In this document: piece by piece, positions 33,420 to 41,797 of the stretch
Layout: the number at the start of each line of letters is the position of its first letter
How positions within the stretch are numbered: position 1 is the first letter of the stretch
NCBI GenBank assembly: GCA_910588495.1
Contig: CAJUPU010000001.1
Span: forward strand, 1-64,000
Direction of reading: 5' to 3'
From: an uncultured Oscillospiraceae bacterium
Lineage (GTDB): Bacteria > Bacillota > Clostridia > Oscillospirales > Oscillospiraceae
Length of the DNA: 64,000 bases
Translations under genes and position numbers: made by a program
The notes under the pieces: model-generated
The model's input: the letters and a program-made list of their open reading frames with translations, nothing else
Databases searched by the model: none
Told to the model about the DNA's origin: nothing

Positions 33420-34142
33420 TCACATCATCCGCATGATCTCCTTTTTCAGCCGGTCGATGATGCGCTTCTCCAGCCGGGAGATGTAGGACTGGCTGATGCC
33501 CAGCTGGTCGGCCACCTCCTTCTGGGTCCGCTCCCGCCTGCCGTCCAGCCCAAAGCGCAGGGTGATGATGGTGCGCTCCCTCTCCGACAGCTTCGTGATG
33601 GCGGTGAACAGCAGATCCCGGTCCACATCGTCCTCCAGCGGCTTTTCGATGCTGTCCTCCTCGGTGCCCAGCACATCGGACAGCAGCAGCTCATTGCCGT
33701 CCCAGTCAGTGTTCAGCGGCTCGTCCAGCGACACCTCGCTGCGGCGGTTGGCGTTTTTCCGCAGGTGCATCAGGATCTCGTTCTCGATGCACCGGGAGGC
33801 ATAGGTGGCCAGCTTGATGTTTTTGGCGGGTTTATAGGTCTCCACCGCCTTGATCAGCCCGATGGTGCCGATGGAGATCAGGTCCTCGATGCCCACCCCG
33901 GTGTTCTCAAACCGCCGGGCGATGTACACCACCAGCCGCAGATTGTGCTCGATGAGCCGGGAGCGGGCCTCTCCCCGGGCCTCCTCCCCCTCCAGCGCCG
34001 AGAGCAGGCGTCCCTCCTCCTCCCGGGTCAGGGGGGCGGGCAGGGTGTCGCTGCCGCCGATGTAGTGGAGAGAACCGTGGAGCGGGATGCCCAACCGGTC
34101 CAGCAGGCGGCACAGCCGGAGATATGTATCCATGAAAAGCAT
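33420..34142 (-). CDS. sigE: RNA polymerase sigma factor sigma-E precursor (early mother cell)
   Basis: Pro-sigma-E of 240 residues. The N-terminal pro-sequence (about 27 residues) ends in HYIGGSDTLPAPL, the processing region cut by SpoIIGA. Region 2 contains NLRLVVYIARRFENTG...LISIGTIGLIKAVETY, then VSLDEPLNTDWDGNELLLSDVLGTEED and region 4 TQKEVADQLGISQSYISRLEKRI. The ATG at 34142 follows AGGAGGG by 7 bases and starts one base after the spoIIGA stop. Confidence 0.97.
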   Translation of the reverse strand: MLFMDTYLRLCRLLDRLGIPLHGSLHYIGGSDTLPAPLTREEEGRLLSALEGEEARGEARSRLIEHNLRLVVYIARRFENTGVGIEDLISIGTIGLIKAVETYKPAKNIKLATYASRCIENEILMHLRKNANRRSEVSLDEPLNTDWDGNELLLSDVLGTEEDSIEKPLEDDVDRDLLFTAITKLSERERTIITLRFGLDGRRERTQKEVADQLGISQSYISRLEKRIIDRLKKEIMRMM

Positions 34143-34143
34143 G

Positions 34144-34977
34144 TCAGATCCCTCCTATCAGCGCCTGATACCCGCCGCCGTCATCCACCGGCGTGGGGGA
34201 CAGCGCCACCAAAAGCCGTCCCAGCGGCCTCCCGTCCACCCTCACCTGGCGGGCCCGCAGGGCCAGCAGCATCCCGTGGTCCACCCCCACCGCCCGGTAG
34301 GGGACGATCCTGGCCTGCCGGGACCCCAGCGCGTGGCAGCGCTCCACCGAGGCGATGGGGTCGGCCGCGTCCGCCCAGCCCGGCAGGACCCCGGACAGGG
34401 CCCGTCCGTCCGCCACCACCACCGGGCGGTTGTCGGCGGGGTCGGTGAGGGAGTGTCCCGTGTCTCGCAGCGCGGTCAGCTCCACCTTTCCCCCGTCCAG
34501 CTCCAGCTCCAGCCGGGACAGCTCTCCCCCGTGCTGTCCTACCCGCCGGAAGAACAGGGAGAGCACAAAATAGCACGCCACAAAGGACAGCAGCAGCAGG
34601 CGGACGTCGATCGGCGTGTAGAACACCCCGTTTTCCAGGGTCAGCGAGGCGCTTCCCAGCAGCTCCAGCCCCAGCACCGCCCCGGCCAAGGCGGCGGACG
34701 CGCCGAAAAACACCACCGTCACCCGAAAGAGGCGGCGCTCCCCGCCATAGGCCGCCAGCGCCATCAGGATCCCGGCCCCCAGCTTGCAGGGCCACTGGGC
34801 CAGCCAGCCCAGTCCGGGCAGGAAAATCAGCGCCGCGTAGAGCGCCCCCAGCCCGGCCCCCAGGCCGATGCGCCAGCGCGCCAGCACCGCCCCCGCCATC
34901 CGGCCCGCCGCCAGGAGCAGCAGGTAGTTGGCGATCAGGTTCAGCAAAAAAAGCAGGTCTATGTACACCACCGTCAC
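34144..34977 (-). CDS. spoIIGA: Sigma-E processing aspartic protease SpoIIGA
   Basis: Membrane protease activating pro-sigma-E. It has 277 residues: an N-terminal half with about five membrane segments (VYIDLLFLLNLIANYLLLLAAGR onwards) and a cytoplasmic C-terminal half with the catalytic DTG of Asp172 (LRDTGHSLTDPADNRPVVV). The start is the GTG at 34977 with AGGAGG seven bases upstream; an ATG 17 codons earlier lacks a ribosome binding site. A TATAAT box lies at 35066-35071, but no convincing -35 or Spo0A box was found with it. Confidence 0.94.
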   Translation of the reverse strand: MTVVYIDLLFLLNLIANYLLLLAAGRMAGAVLARWRIGLGAGLGALYAALIFLPGLGWLAQWPCKLGAGILMALAAYGGERRLFRVTVVFFGASAALAGAVLGLELLGSASLTLENGVFYTPIDVRLLLLSFVACYFVLSLFFRRVGQHGGELSRLELELDGGKVELTALRDTGHSLTDPADNRPVVVADGRALSGVLPGWADAADPIASVERCHALGSRQARIVPYRAVGVDHGMLLALRARQVRVDGRPLGRLLVALSPTPVDDGGGYQALIGGI

Positions 34978-35111
34978 GGGACGGCCTCCTCTCTCCCGGT
35001 CTGGCTGGCTCATGGTCACACCGCGGATGTCCAAAGGGCCCGCCCGGTCCTTTGACGTGCTTTTGATTATAACGCGCCCCGGCATCAAAAAAAGCCGAAG
35101 CAAGTCCACGG

Positions 35112-35152
35112 CAAAATAAAAAGCGGCCTGACGGCTCGCCCCGTCAGGCCGC
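35112..35152 (-). terminator. Intrinsic terminator of rarA-DUF951-hisC
   Basis: Perfect 12-bp stem GCGGCCTGACGG/CCGTCAGGCCGC, six-base loop, then TTTTTATTTTG on the minus strand, 16 bases after the hisC stop. It insulates spoIIGA. Confidence 0.92.
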
Positions 35153-35168
35153 GGTCCTATCCACTTGT

Positions 35169-36224
35169 CTACGCCAGTTCCTCCAGTGCCGCGCTCAACG
35201 CCGCCATCTCTTCCTGCGTGCCGATGCTGATCCGCAGCCAGTTTTCGATCTCCGGGATGGGCCACCAGCGCACCAGCACGCCCCGCCGCCGCAGGCCGTC
35301 CAGCAGCTCCTTCCCGGTACGGTTCGGGTGGCTGACGAACAGGAAATTCGCCTGGGACGGAAGGACTGTAAAGCCTTTTCCCTTCAAGGTCCGCTCCGTC
35401 CATTCCCGGGTGTCCATCACCCGGCGGCGGATGGACTGGAAGTAGTCCTCGTCCCGGATGGCCGCCGCCGCGCCCGCCTGGGCCAGACGGTCCACGGTGT
35501 AGGAATTGATAGAGTCCCGCACACACCGCAGGCCGTCGATGAGCCCGGCGTCCCCCATGGCCCACCCCACCCGGAGGCCGGCCAGCGCCCGGGATTTGGA
35601 GGTGGTCTGCACCACCAGCAGGTTGGGATACCGGCCGATGAGCCCCGCGGCGCTGTCCGCGCCAAAGTCCACATAGGCCTCGTCCACGATGACCACCACA
35701 TCCGGGTTGGCGGCCAGCAGCTTCTCCACCGTGTCCAGCCCCACCGCCAGGCCGGTGGGGGCGTTGGGGTTGGCCAGCACCACCCCGCCGTTATTGCCGC
35801 ACAGCAGGTCGATGGGGCTGGAAAAGTCGGGCTCCATGGGCACTTCCCGGCGTTTCAGGCCGAAAAAGCTGGTGTACACCGGGTAAAAGCTGTAGGTGAT
35901 CTTGGGGAACACCACCTCCCGTTCCGGATCGAAGAACGCCTGGAAGGCGAAGGCCAAGATCTCGTCGGAGCCGTTGCCGCAGAACACCTGGCTGATATCC
36001 AGCCCCTCCCGCCGGGCGATGGCGGCGCGCAGATCCACGCACTCCGGGTCCGGATAGAGCCGCAGGCTATCCCCCGCCGCCTCCCGGATGGCCTCTACGG
36101 CCTTCGGCGAGGGGGGATAGGGGCACTCGTTGGTGTTCAGCTTGATGAATCTCTGGTCCTTGGGCTGTTCCCCGGGGGTGTAGGGAACGATATCCTGGAT
36201 CCGCTTGCTCCAATACCGGTTCAT
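35169..36224 (-). CDS. hisC: Histidinol-phosphate aminotransferase
   Basis: PLP class II aminotransferase of 351 residues. PLP lysine K210 in TTSKSRALAGLRVGWA; also KLNTNECPYPPSP, FCGNGSDEIL, NPNAPTG and VDEAYVDF, characteristic of HisC. The ATG at 36224 overlaps the DUF951 stop as ATGA. It is separated from the main histidine operon by about 17 kb and co-transcribed with rarA, so its control must differ. A related aromatic or imidazole aminotransferase cannot be fully excluded. Confidence 0.9.
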   Translation of the reverse strand: MNRYWSKRIQDIVPYTPGEQPKDQRFIKLNTNECPYPPSPKAVEAIREAAGDSLRLYPDPECVDLRAAIARREGLDISQVFCGNGSDEILAFAFQAFFDPEREVVFPKITYSFYPVYTSFFGLKRREVPMEPDFSSPIDLLCGNNGGVVLANPNAPTGLAVGLDTVEKLLAANPDVVVIVDEAYVDFGADSAAGLIGRYPNLLVVQTTSKSRALAGLRVGWAMGDAGLIDGLRCVRDSINSYTVDRLAQAGAAAAIRDEDYFQSIRRRVMDTREWTERTLKGKGFTVLPSQANFLFVSHPNRTGKELLDGLRRRGVLVRWWPIPEIENWLRISIGTQEEMAALSAALEELA

Positions 36225-36418
36225 GAGCTTTGTCCCTCCCGATCCACTTTTTTGATGGCCTTCTCCGCCTTGGCCCGGGGCGTCATCACCTCGTGGCCGC
36301 AACCCAGGCATTTCAGCTTGAAATCCATCCCCACCCGGAGCACCTTCCACCTGCGGCTCCCGCAGGGATGGGTCTTTTTCAGCTCCAACACATCACCGAT
36401 CTGGATGTCCATGGCCAT
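36221..36418 (-). CDS. DUF951 family small zinc-ribbon-like protein
   Basis: Protein of 65 residues containing GDVLELKKTHPCGSRRWKVLRVG and KCLGCGHEVMTPR, the DUF951 pattern with CG and CLGC cysteines that could bind a metal. Function is unknown. The ATG at 36418 has GGAGG upstream, one base after the rarA stop; ATG 36412 is the alternative. Translationally linked to rarA and hisC. Confidence 0.88.
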   Translation of the reverse strand: MAMDIQIGDVLELKKTHPCGSRRWKVLRVGMDFKLKCLGCGHEVMTPRAKAEKAIKKVDREGQSS

Positions 36419-36419
36419 A

Positions 36420-37697
36420 TCATCCGCCCTCCTTCTCCGGTCTTTTGATCTTGTCCCAGTACGCCTTTGCCGCCTGCTCGGTCTTGTTGGGACCGTACTG
36501 GTAATACACATGGTCCTTGATGGCGTCGGGCAGATACTGCTGCTCCACCCAGTGGCCGGGGTAGCTGTGGGGATAGAGATAGCCCTGCTCCCGCTCAAAC
36601 CCCGCCCCGTCGGCGTGGACGTTCTGAAGATGCCGGGGATAATCCCCCGTCCGCCCCCCACGCACGTCGGCCAGGGCGGCGTCGATGGCGTTGAGCACGC
36701 TGTTGGACTTTGGAGCGGTGGCCAGCAGGACCACCGCCTGGGCCAAGGGCAGCCTGGCCTCGGGCAGGCCCAGCTGGAGGGCGCTGTCCACACAGGACTT
36801 GACGATGGCCGCCGCCTGGGGGTAGGCCATGCCCACGTCCTCGCTGGCGGAGCACAAGATCCGCCGGATGGCGGTGAGCATGTCCCCCGCCTCCAAAAGC
36901 CTTGCCAGATAGTGGAGGGCCCCGTCCGGGTCCGACCCCCTCATCGACTTCATCAGGGCGGAGGCGATGTCGAAGTGGTCGTCCCCGTCCCGGTCGTACC
37001 GCATGGCGGAGCGCTGGGCCACCAGCCTCGCGTCCTCCATGGTGACGGTGAGCACCCCGTCCCGGATGCGGCTGGCGGTCAGCAGCAGCTCCACCGCGTT
37101 GAGGGCCTTGCGCACGTCCCCGCCGCAGCAGGCGGCCAAATGCTCCCGCACCCCGTCCTGACAGACCGCCTCCACTCCCAGCTCTCCGGCCTGGAGGGCG
37201 ATCCCACGGTCCACCGCGGGCAGGATATCGTCCGCCGTGAGCATCTTGAACTCGAACACGGTGGACCGGGACAGGATGGCGTTGAAGATGGTGAAGTAGG
37301 GGTTCTCCGTGGTGGAGGCGATGAGGGTGATCTTGCCGTTCTCGATGAACTCCAGCAGGGACTGCTGCTGTTTCTTGTTGAAGTACTGGATCTCGTCCAG
37401 ATAGAGCAGCACCCCGTTGGGGGCCAGCAGGGTGCCCACCTGGTCCATCACCTCCCGGACGTCCGCCAGGGAGGCGGTGGTGGCGTTGAGCCGACGCAGG
37501 GTCCGGCCCGACCGCTGGGCGATGATGTTGGCCACGGTGGTCTTGCCGGTGCCGGAGGGACCGTAGAACACCATATTGGGGATCTTCCCGCTGTCGATCA
37601 CCCGGCGCAGCAGGCCGTCTTGGCCCAGGATGTGGCCCTGCCCCAGCACCTCGTCCAGGCTCTGGGGGCGGATGCGGTCCGCTAGGGGCTGATACAT
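36420..37697 (-). CDS. rarA: RarA/MgsA, replication-associated recombination protein
   Basis: AAA+ ATPase acting at stalled forks, 425 residues. N-terminal PLADRIRPQSLDEVLGQGHIL, Walker A YGPSGTGKTTVA, Walker B LLYLDEIQYFNKKQQ, sensor ASTTENP and the C-terminal tetramerisation region with GYLYPHSYPGHWVEQQYLPD. The ATG at 37697 follows GGAGGG. First gene of rarA-DUF951-hisC. Confidence 0.96.
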   Translation of the reverse strand: MYQPLADRIRPQSLDEVLGQGHILGQDGLLRRVIDSGKIPNMVFYGPSGTGKTTVANIIAQRSGRTLRRLNATTASLADVREVMDQVGTLLAPNGVLLYLDEIQYFNKKQQQSLLEFIENGKITLIASTTENPYFTIFNAILSRSTVFEFKMLTADDILPAVDRGIALQAGELGVEAVCQDGVREHLAACCGGDVRKALNAVELLLTASRIRDGVLTVTMEDARLVAQRSAMRYDRDGDDHFDIASALMKSMRGSDPDGALHYLARLLEAGDMLTAIRRILCSASEDVGMAYPQAAAIVKSCVDSALQLGLPEARLPLAQAVVLLATAPKSNSVLNAIDAALADVRGGRTGDYPRHLQNVHADGAGFEREQGYLYPHSYPGHWVEQQYLPDAIKDHVYYQYGPNKTEQAAKAYWDKIKRPEKEGG

Positions 37698-37730
37698 GCG
37701 CGGTCCCTCCCTTCCTGTTTTGTGGACTGT

Positions 37731-37759
37731 ATTGTACCACATTATACAAGTGTTCGCAA
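37731..37759 (-). promoter_or_regulatory. Promoter of rarA-DUF951-hisC
   Basis: TTGCGA (37754-37759), 17 bases, TACAAT (37731-37736) on the minus strand, about 35 bases before the rarA start. Confidence 0.8.
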
Positions 37760-37794
37760 GCTGTGTTTCAGCCGCCCGCCGGGGCGGAAAGACG

Positions 37795-37821
37795 GCGCCC
37801 CGGCACGCTCTGCCGGGGCGC
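37795..37821 (-). terminator. Terminator of glyA-Cdd1
   Basis: GCGCCCCGGCA/TGCCGGGGCGC with a five-base loop, 7 bases after the Cdd1-family stop; the following minus-strand run (GTCTTTCC) is modest. Confidence 0.75.
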
Positions 37822-37827
37822 TGGCTG

Positions 37828-38088
37828 TCAATCCTTCCAATTCCACCACTTGAGCTGTTCCGGATCCTCGATCCGCCCCTCGGCCCAGGCCACCGCCAGA
37901 CGGTACACATACAGTACGCAGCGGTCCACCGTACAGCCCTGCATGGCGCACTCCTGGGCGTACAGCGTCTCCGGGTCCCGCCCCTTCAGATCGTCCGGGC
38001 GCTCGATGCCCAGGGCGTTCAGATGGGCGGCCATGTTGTCCCCCACGCCGGGGATGGCGGTCAGCTCCGACTTGGGCCCCTTGGCCAT
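37828..38088 (-). CDS. Cdd1 'pathogenicity locus' family helix-hairpin-helix protein
   Basis: Protein of 86 residues with an N-terminal helix-hairpin-helix (LTAIPGVGDNMAAHLNALGI), the pattern RPDDLKGRDPETLYAQ, and paired cysteines in QECAMQGCTVDRCVLY, fitting the Cdd1 family. HhH suggests DNA contact; the role is unknown. The ATG at 38088 overlaps the glyA stop by one base (TGATG). Confidence 0.85.
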   Translation of the reverse strand: MAKGPKSELTAIPGVGDNMAAHLNALGIERPDDLKGRDPETLYAQECAMQGCTVDRCVLYVYRLAVAWAEGRIEDPEQLKWWNWKD

Positions 38089-39338
38089 CAGCGGTAGATG
38101 GGGTATTTGGCGGTGAGCTCGGCCACGCCGGCGCGGATCTGGTCCGCCTTGGCCTCGAAGTCGGTGGCCGCCAGCACGATATATTCCGCCACCTTGTCCA
38201 TGTCCGCCTCCACGAAGCCGCGGCTGGTGACGGCGGGGCTTCCCACCCGCAGGCCGCTGGTCTGGAAGGGAGAGCGGGGGTCGCCGGGCACCTTGTTCTT
38301 GTTGGCGGTGATGCGCACCTCGTCCAGGCGGCGCTCCAGCTCCTTGCCGGTGAGCTCGCCCATGTCCCGCAGGTCGATGAGGGACAGGTGGTTGTCCGTG
38401 CCGCCGGACACCAGCTTCATCCCCCGCTTCACAAGGCCCTGGGCCAGGGCGGCGGAGTTCTTCACGATCTGTCCCTGATAGGCCTTGAACTCGGGGGTCA
38501 GCGCCTCGCCCAGGGCCACCGCCTTGGCGGCGATGACGTGCATCAGCGGTCCGCCCTGGGAGCCGGGGAAGATGGCGGAGTTCAGCTTCTTGGCCAGGTC
38601 CGCGTCATTGGTGAGCAGCAGGCCGCCCCGGGGACCCCGGAGGGTCTTGTGGGTGGTGGTGGAGGTGACGTGGGCATAGGGCACGGGGGACGGGTGGAGC
38701 CCCGCCGCCACCAGGCCCGCGATGTGGGCCATGTCCACCCACAGGTAAGCCCCCACCTCGTCGGCGATGGCGCGGAAACGCTGGAAATCGATGACCCGGG
38801 GATAGGCGGACGCCCCCGCGATGATCATTTTGGGCTTGCACTCGCGGGCGATGCGTTCCACCTCGTCGTAGTCGATGACGCCAGTGTCCTCATTCACCCC
38901 GTAGGACACCATTTTGAAGTATTTGCCGGAGTAGTTCACGGGACTGCCGTGGGTCAGGTGCCCGCCGTGGTCCAGGTCCATGCCCAGCACGGTGTCGCCG
39001 GGCTGGCACAGGGCCATATAGACGGCGTAGTTGGCCTGGGCGCCGGAGTGGGGCTGGACGTTGGCGAACTTGGCCCCGAACAGCCGGCACGCCCGGTCGA
39101 TGGCCAGGTCCTCCGCCACGTCCACGCACTGACAGCCGCCGTAGTACCGCTTGCCGGGGTAACCCTCCGCGTATTTATTGGTGAGCACGCTGCCCATGGC
39201 GGCCAGCACCGCCTCGGACACGATGTTCTCCGACGCGATCAGCTCCACGTTGTCGCACTGGCGCTGATACTCCGCCCGAATGGCCGCGCCCACCTCGGGA
39301 TCGTGCCGGGATACGAAATCCATATACTCCAAAACCAT
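38088..39338 (-). CDS. glyA: Serine hydroxymethyltransferase
   Basis: PLP enzyme interconverting serine and glycine with tetrahydrofolate. It has 416 residues; PLP lysine K231 in VTSTTTHKTLRGPRGG, plus ELIASENIVS, PHSGAQANYAVY and DMAHIAGLVAAG. ATG at 39338 with GCGGAG upstream. Its own promoter lies at 39373-39401. With folD at 41 kb it feeds the one-carbon pool. Confidence 0.98.
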   Translation of the reverse strand: MVLEYMDFVSRHDPEVGAAIRAEYQRQCDNVELIASENIVSEAVLAAMGSVLTNKYAEGYPGKRYYGGCQCVDVAEDLAIDRACRLFGAKFANVQPHSGAQANYAVYMALCQPGDTVLGMDLDHGGHLTHGSPVNYSGKYFKMVSYGVNEDTGVIDYDEVERIARECKPKMIIAGASAYPRVIDFQRFRAIADEVGAYLWVDMAHIAGLVAAGLHPSPVPYAHVTSTTTHKTLRGPRGGLLLTNDADLAKKLNSAIFPGSQGGPLMHVIAAKAVALGEALTPEFKAYQGQIVKNSAALAQGLVKRGMKLVSGGTDNHLSLIDLRDMGELTGKELERRLDEVRITANKNKVPGDPRSPFQTSGLRVGSPAVTSRGFVEADMDKVAEYIVLAATDFEAKADQIRAGVAELTAKYPIYR

Positions 39339-39372
39339 TTGCGTCTCCGCCTTTCCAAATTTGATCTCTTAC

Positions 39373-39401
39373 ATTATACATGGTTTTTCCAGCGAGCACA
39401 A
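39373..39401 (-). promoter_or_regulatory. Promoter of glyA
   Basis: TTGTGC (39396-39401), 17 bases, perfect TATAAT (39373-39378) on the minus strand. No glycine riboswitch or other long leader fits in the remaining 30 bases. Confidence 0.8.
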
Positions 39402-39472
39402 CTGTCGCCCACTGAAAAAACACCCTCGCTTTTTGGCGTTTTTTGTGCTATCCTGTTTAAGAGGTGAGTTTC

Positions 39473-40117
39473 ATGACGAAAAAAGACGTGCGCGCCATCG
39501 TGGACGCGCTGAAGGAGCTGTACCCGGACTCCCTGTGCTCCCTGCAATACGAAAAGGACTATGAGCTGCTGTTCGCCGTGCGGCTGTCCGCCCAGTGCAC
39601 CGACGAGCGGGTGAACAAGGTCACCCCCGCCCTGTATGAACGCTTCCCCACTTTGGAGGCGTTTGCCCAGGCGGACCCGGAGGAGGTGGGCGAATACATC
39701 CACTCCTGCGGCTTCTTCCGGGGCAAGAGCCGGGACCTGGTGCTGTGCGCCCAGATGCTGCTCAGCGAATACGGCGGCAAGGTGCCCGGCACCATGGAGG
39801 ACCTGCTGCGCCTGCCCGGCGTGGGCCGCAAGACCGCCAACCTCATCCTGGGGGACGTGCACCACACCCCCGGCGTGGTGGTGGCGGACACCCACTGCAT
39901 CCGCATCACCGGGCGGCTGGGCCTCACCGACGGCACCAAGGACCCGGCCAAGGTGGAGCAGCAGCTGCGCAAGGTCCTGCCGCCGGAGGAGTCCAACGAC
40001 TTCTGCCACCGGATGGTGCTCCACGGACGGGCGGTGTGCACCGCCCGGAAGGCCAAGTGCGGGGAATGCGTGTGCGCTCCCTGGTGCAAATACGCCAGGT
40101 CGGAATTCAAAAAATGA
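39473..40117 (+). CDS. nth: Endonuclease III
   Basis: DNA glycosylase/AP lyase removing oxidised pyrimidines. It has 214 residues, with catalytic Lys120 in LPGVGRKTAN and Asp139 in VVADTHCIR, and the C-terminal [4Fe-4S] pattern C-x6-C-x2-C-x5-C. The ATG at 39473 has GAGGTG six bases upstream; a GTG three codons earlier overlaps that site. Divergent from glyA. Confidence 0.97.
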   Translation: MTKKDVRAIVDALKELYPDSLCSLQYEKDYELLFAVRLSAQCTDERVNKVTPALYERFPTLEAFAQADPEEVGEYIHSCGFFRGKSRDLVLCAQMLLSEYGGKVPGTMEDLLRLPGVGRKTANLILGDVHHTPGVVVADTHCIRITGRLGLTDGTKDPAKVEQQLRKVLPPEESNDFCHRMVLHGRAVCTARKAKCGECVCAPWCKYARSEFKK

Positions 40118-40181
40118 TAAGGCGGCCTTCCCTTTTTCTTAAAGTTTTTGTGTTATTTTAGGGGAAAAGGAGGAATCGTCC

Positions 40182-40742
40182 ATGCTGTCCATGCTCTTCG
40201 ACTACGCCCTCTCCTTCGCCCTGGAACAGCTGCCCGCCCTGCTGGCCGGGGGCGCTCTGTTCCTGTTTTTCCGGCACCTCCTGTGCCGCAGGGGAACACT
40301 CACCCGGCGGTCCGTCCCCCACGAGGCGGGCCTCGCCGTGTTCGCGCTGTACCTCTGCGCGGTGCTGGCGATCACCTTCCTCCCCTTTCACTTCATGCCG
40401 GGGGCGGCCGGCCGCTATGAGTTCAACTCCACCTTGCTGGCGATGGCCCGGGGGGAGTACACCGCCGGAAACTGGGTGTGGGCCATGATGACGGGAAACG
40501 TGCTCATGCTGATCCCCTTTGGGTTCCTGGCCCCTCTGCTCTGGGAGAAGCTGCGCGGGCTGCGGGTGCTGCCCGCGGGGCTGGCCCTCATCCTGTCTAT
40601 CGAGTTGCTCCAGCCTCTTACCGGGCGCAGCTTCGACGTGGACGACATCTTCCTCAATTTCCTGGGGGTGCTGATCGGGGCGCTGCTCTCCCTCCCCGTC
40701 CAGATCCTCCTGCCCAGGCAGACCGCCGCCCTGCGCTGCTGA
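40182..40742 (+). CDS. VanZ family membrane protein
   Basis: Protein of 186 residues with about five membrane segments and the VanZ pattern TGNVLMLIPFGFLAPLLWEK followed by IELLQPLTGRSFDVDDIFLNFLG. VanZ itself gives low-level teicoplanin resistance; most homologues have unknown roles. No other van genes are nearby, so resistance is not implied. ATG at 40182 follows AAAGGAGG by 8 bases; 64 bases downstream of nth. Confidence 0.88.
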   Translation: MLSMLFDYALSFALEQLPALLAGGALFLFFRHLLCRRGTLTRRSVPHEAGLAVFALYLCAVLAITFLPFHFMPGAAGRYEFNSTLLAMARGEYTAGNWVWAMMTGNVLMLIPFGFLAPLLWEKLRGLRVLPAGLALILSIELLQPLTGRSFDVDDIFLNFLGVLIGALLSLPVQILLPRQTAALRC

Positions 40743-40747
40743 TGTCA

Positions 40748-40785
40748 AGCGCCCAGCCGACATACCGGCTGGGCGCTCGTTTCTT
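40748..40785 (+). terminator. Terminator after the VanZ-family gene
   Basis: AGCGCCCAGCCG and its complement CGGCTGGGCGCT around ACATAC, followed by CGTTTCTT. It abuts the palindromic element. Confidence 0.85.
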
Positions 40786-40951
40786 AGAACCTGTATTCAC
40801 AACCTCGATTCACCGTCTCGCCGGGTCTTTTCCCATCATGCGGCGTTGAATTTTCTTGAAATAAACACAATTATTCCTGCGAAAATTCGCCTTGCCTGAC
40901 GGGAAGATCCCTCGGCCATCCGGCGATCTCGGCTGTGAATACAGGTTCTTA
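40784..40951 (+). repeat. 162-bp palindromic MITE-like element, copy A, flanked by TTA
   Basis: Core 40787-40948 has 15-base inverted ends GAACCTGTATTCACA and TGTGAATACAGGTTC and folds as an imperfect hairpin. TTA flanks both sides (40784-40786 and 40949-40951). It matches copy B at 57141-57302 in inverted orientation at 159 of 162 positions. It has no ORF for a transposase. The right TTA is the folD stop codon read on the other strand. Confidence 0.9.
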
Positions 40952-41797
40952 TTTCACGCCCTGGTGCAGCTTCGCCGCCGTCAGGGTGTTCTTCATCAGC
41001 ATGGCCCGGGTCATGGGGCCCACCCCGCCGGGCACCGGGGTGATGTAAGACGCCTTTTCCGCCGCCTCATCGAAGCACACGTCGCCGCACAGCTTCCCGG
41101 CCTCGTTGCGGTTCATGGCCACGTCGATCACCACCGCCCCCTCCTTCACCATATCGGCGGTGACCAGCCCGGTCTTGCCCACGGCGGACACCAGGATGTC
41201 GGCGGAGGCCGCCAGCTCCTTCAAATCCGGCGTCTTGGAGTGGCACATCACCACCGTGCCGTGGGCGTGGAGCAGCAGCAGGGCCATGGGCTTGCCCACG
41301 ATGTTGGACCGGCCCAGCACCACGCACCGCTTCCCCGCCGGGTCGATGCCGTGCTCCTTCAGCATCTCCATCACGCCGCCGGGGGTGCAGGGCTGGAACA
41401 CCGGGGCGCCGATGGTGAGCTGGCCCACGTTGTAGGGGTGGAAGCAGTCCACGTCCTTGGCCGGGTCGATGGCCAGCAGCACCTCCTGCTCGTCCAGACC
41501 CCGGGGCAGGGGGAGCTGGACCAGGATCCCGTCGATGTCCCCCCGGCCGTTGAGCTCGCCCACCAGATCCAAAAGCTGCTTTTGCGTCGTGGCGGCGGGC
41601 AGGGCGTACTCCTCGCTGTAGAAGCCGCACTCCTCGCAATCCTTGCGCTTGCTGGTCACATACACCCGGGAGGCGGGATCGTCCCCCACCAGCACCACCG
41701 CCAGGCCGGGCCTGCGGGGCAGGGCCTCTGCCTGTGCCCGGACTTCCTCCTTCAGTTTGGCCGCCAGGGCCTTACCGTCGATCCGTGTCGCCGCCAT
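40949..41797 (-). CDS. folD: FolD, methylenetetrahydrofolate dehydrogenase/cyclohydrolase
   Basis: Bifunctional one-carbon enzyme of 282 residues. Motifs: the YVTSKRKDCEECGF catalytic segment (tyrosine and lysine), ILVQLPLPRGLD, DVDCFHPYNVGQL, VVLGRSNIVGKPMALLL and TPVPGGVGPMTRAMLM. The ATG at 41797 follows AGGAGG. It overlaps the lgt end by 26 bases. Its TAA stop coincides with the TTA flank of palindromic element A. Confidence 0.97.
   Translation of the reverse strand: MAATRIDGKALAAKLKEEVRAQAEALPRRPGLAVVLVGDDPASRVYVTSKRKDCEECGFYSEEYALPAATTQKQLLDLVGELNGRGDIDGILVQLPLPRGLDEQEVLLAIDPAKDVDCFHPYNVGQLTIGAPVFQPCTPGGVMEMLKEHGIDPAGKRCVVLGRSNIVGKPMALLLLHAHGTVVMCHSKTPDLKELAASADILVSAVGKTGLVTADMVKEGAVVIDVAMNRNEAGKLCGDVCFDEAAEKASYITPVPGGVGPMTRAMLMKNTLTAAKLHQGVK

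Noticed and set aside
34978..35111. Spo0A-controlled promoter of spoIIGA
   Set aside because: A TATAAT box exists at 35066-35071, but no TGTCGAA-like 0A box or acceptable -35 at 17 or 22 bases is visible.
40182..40742. Glycopeptide resistance locus
   Set aside because: A VanZ-family protein alone does not make a van cluster; no ligase, VanX or VanHA genes are in the window.
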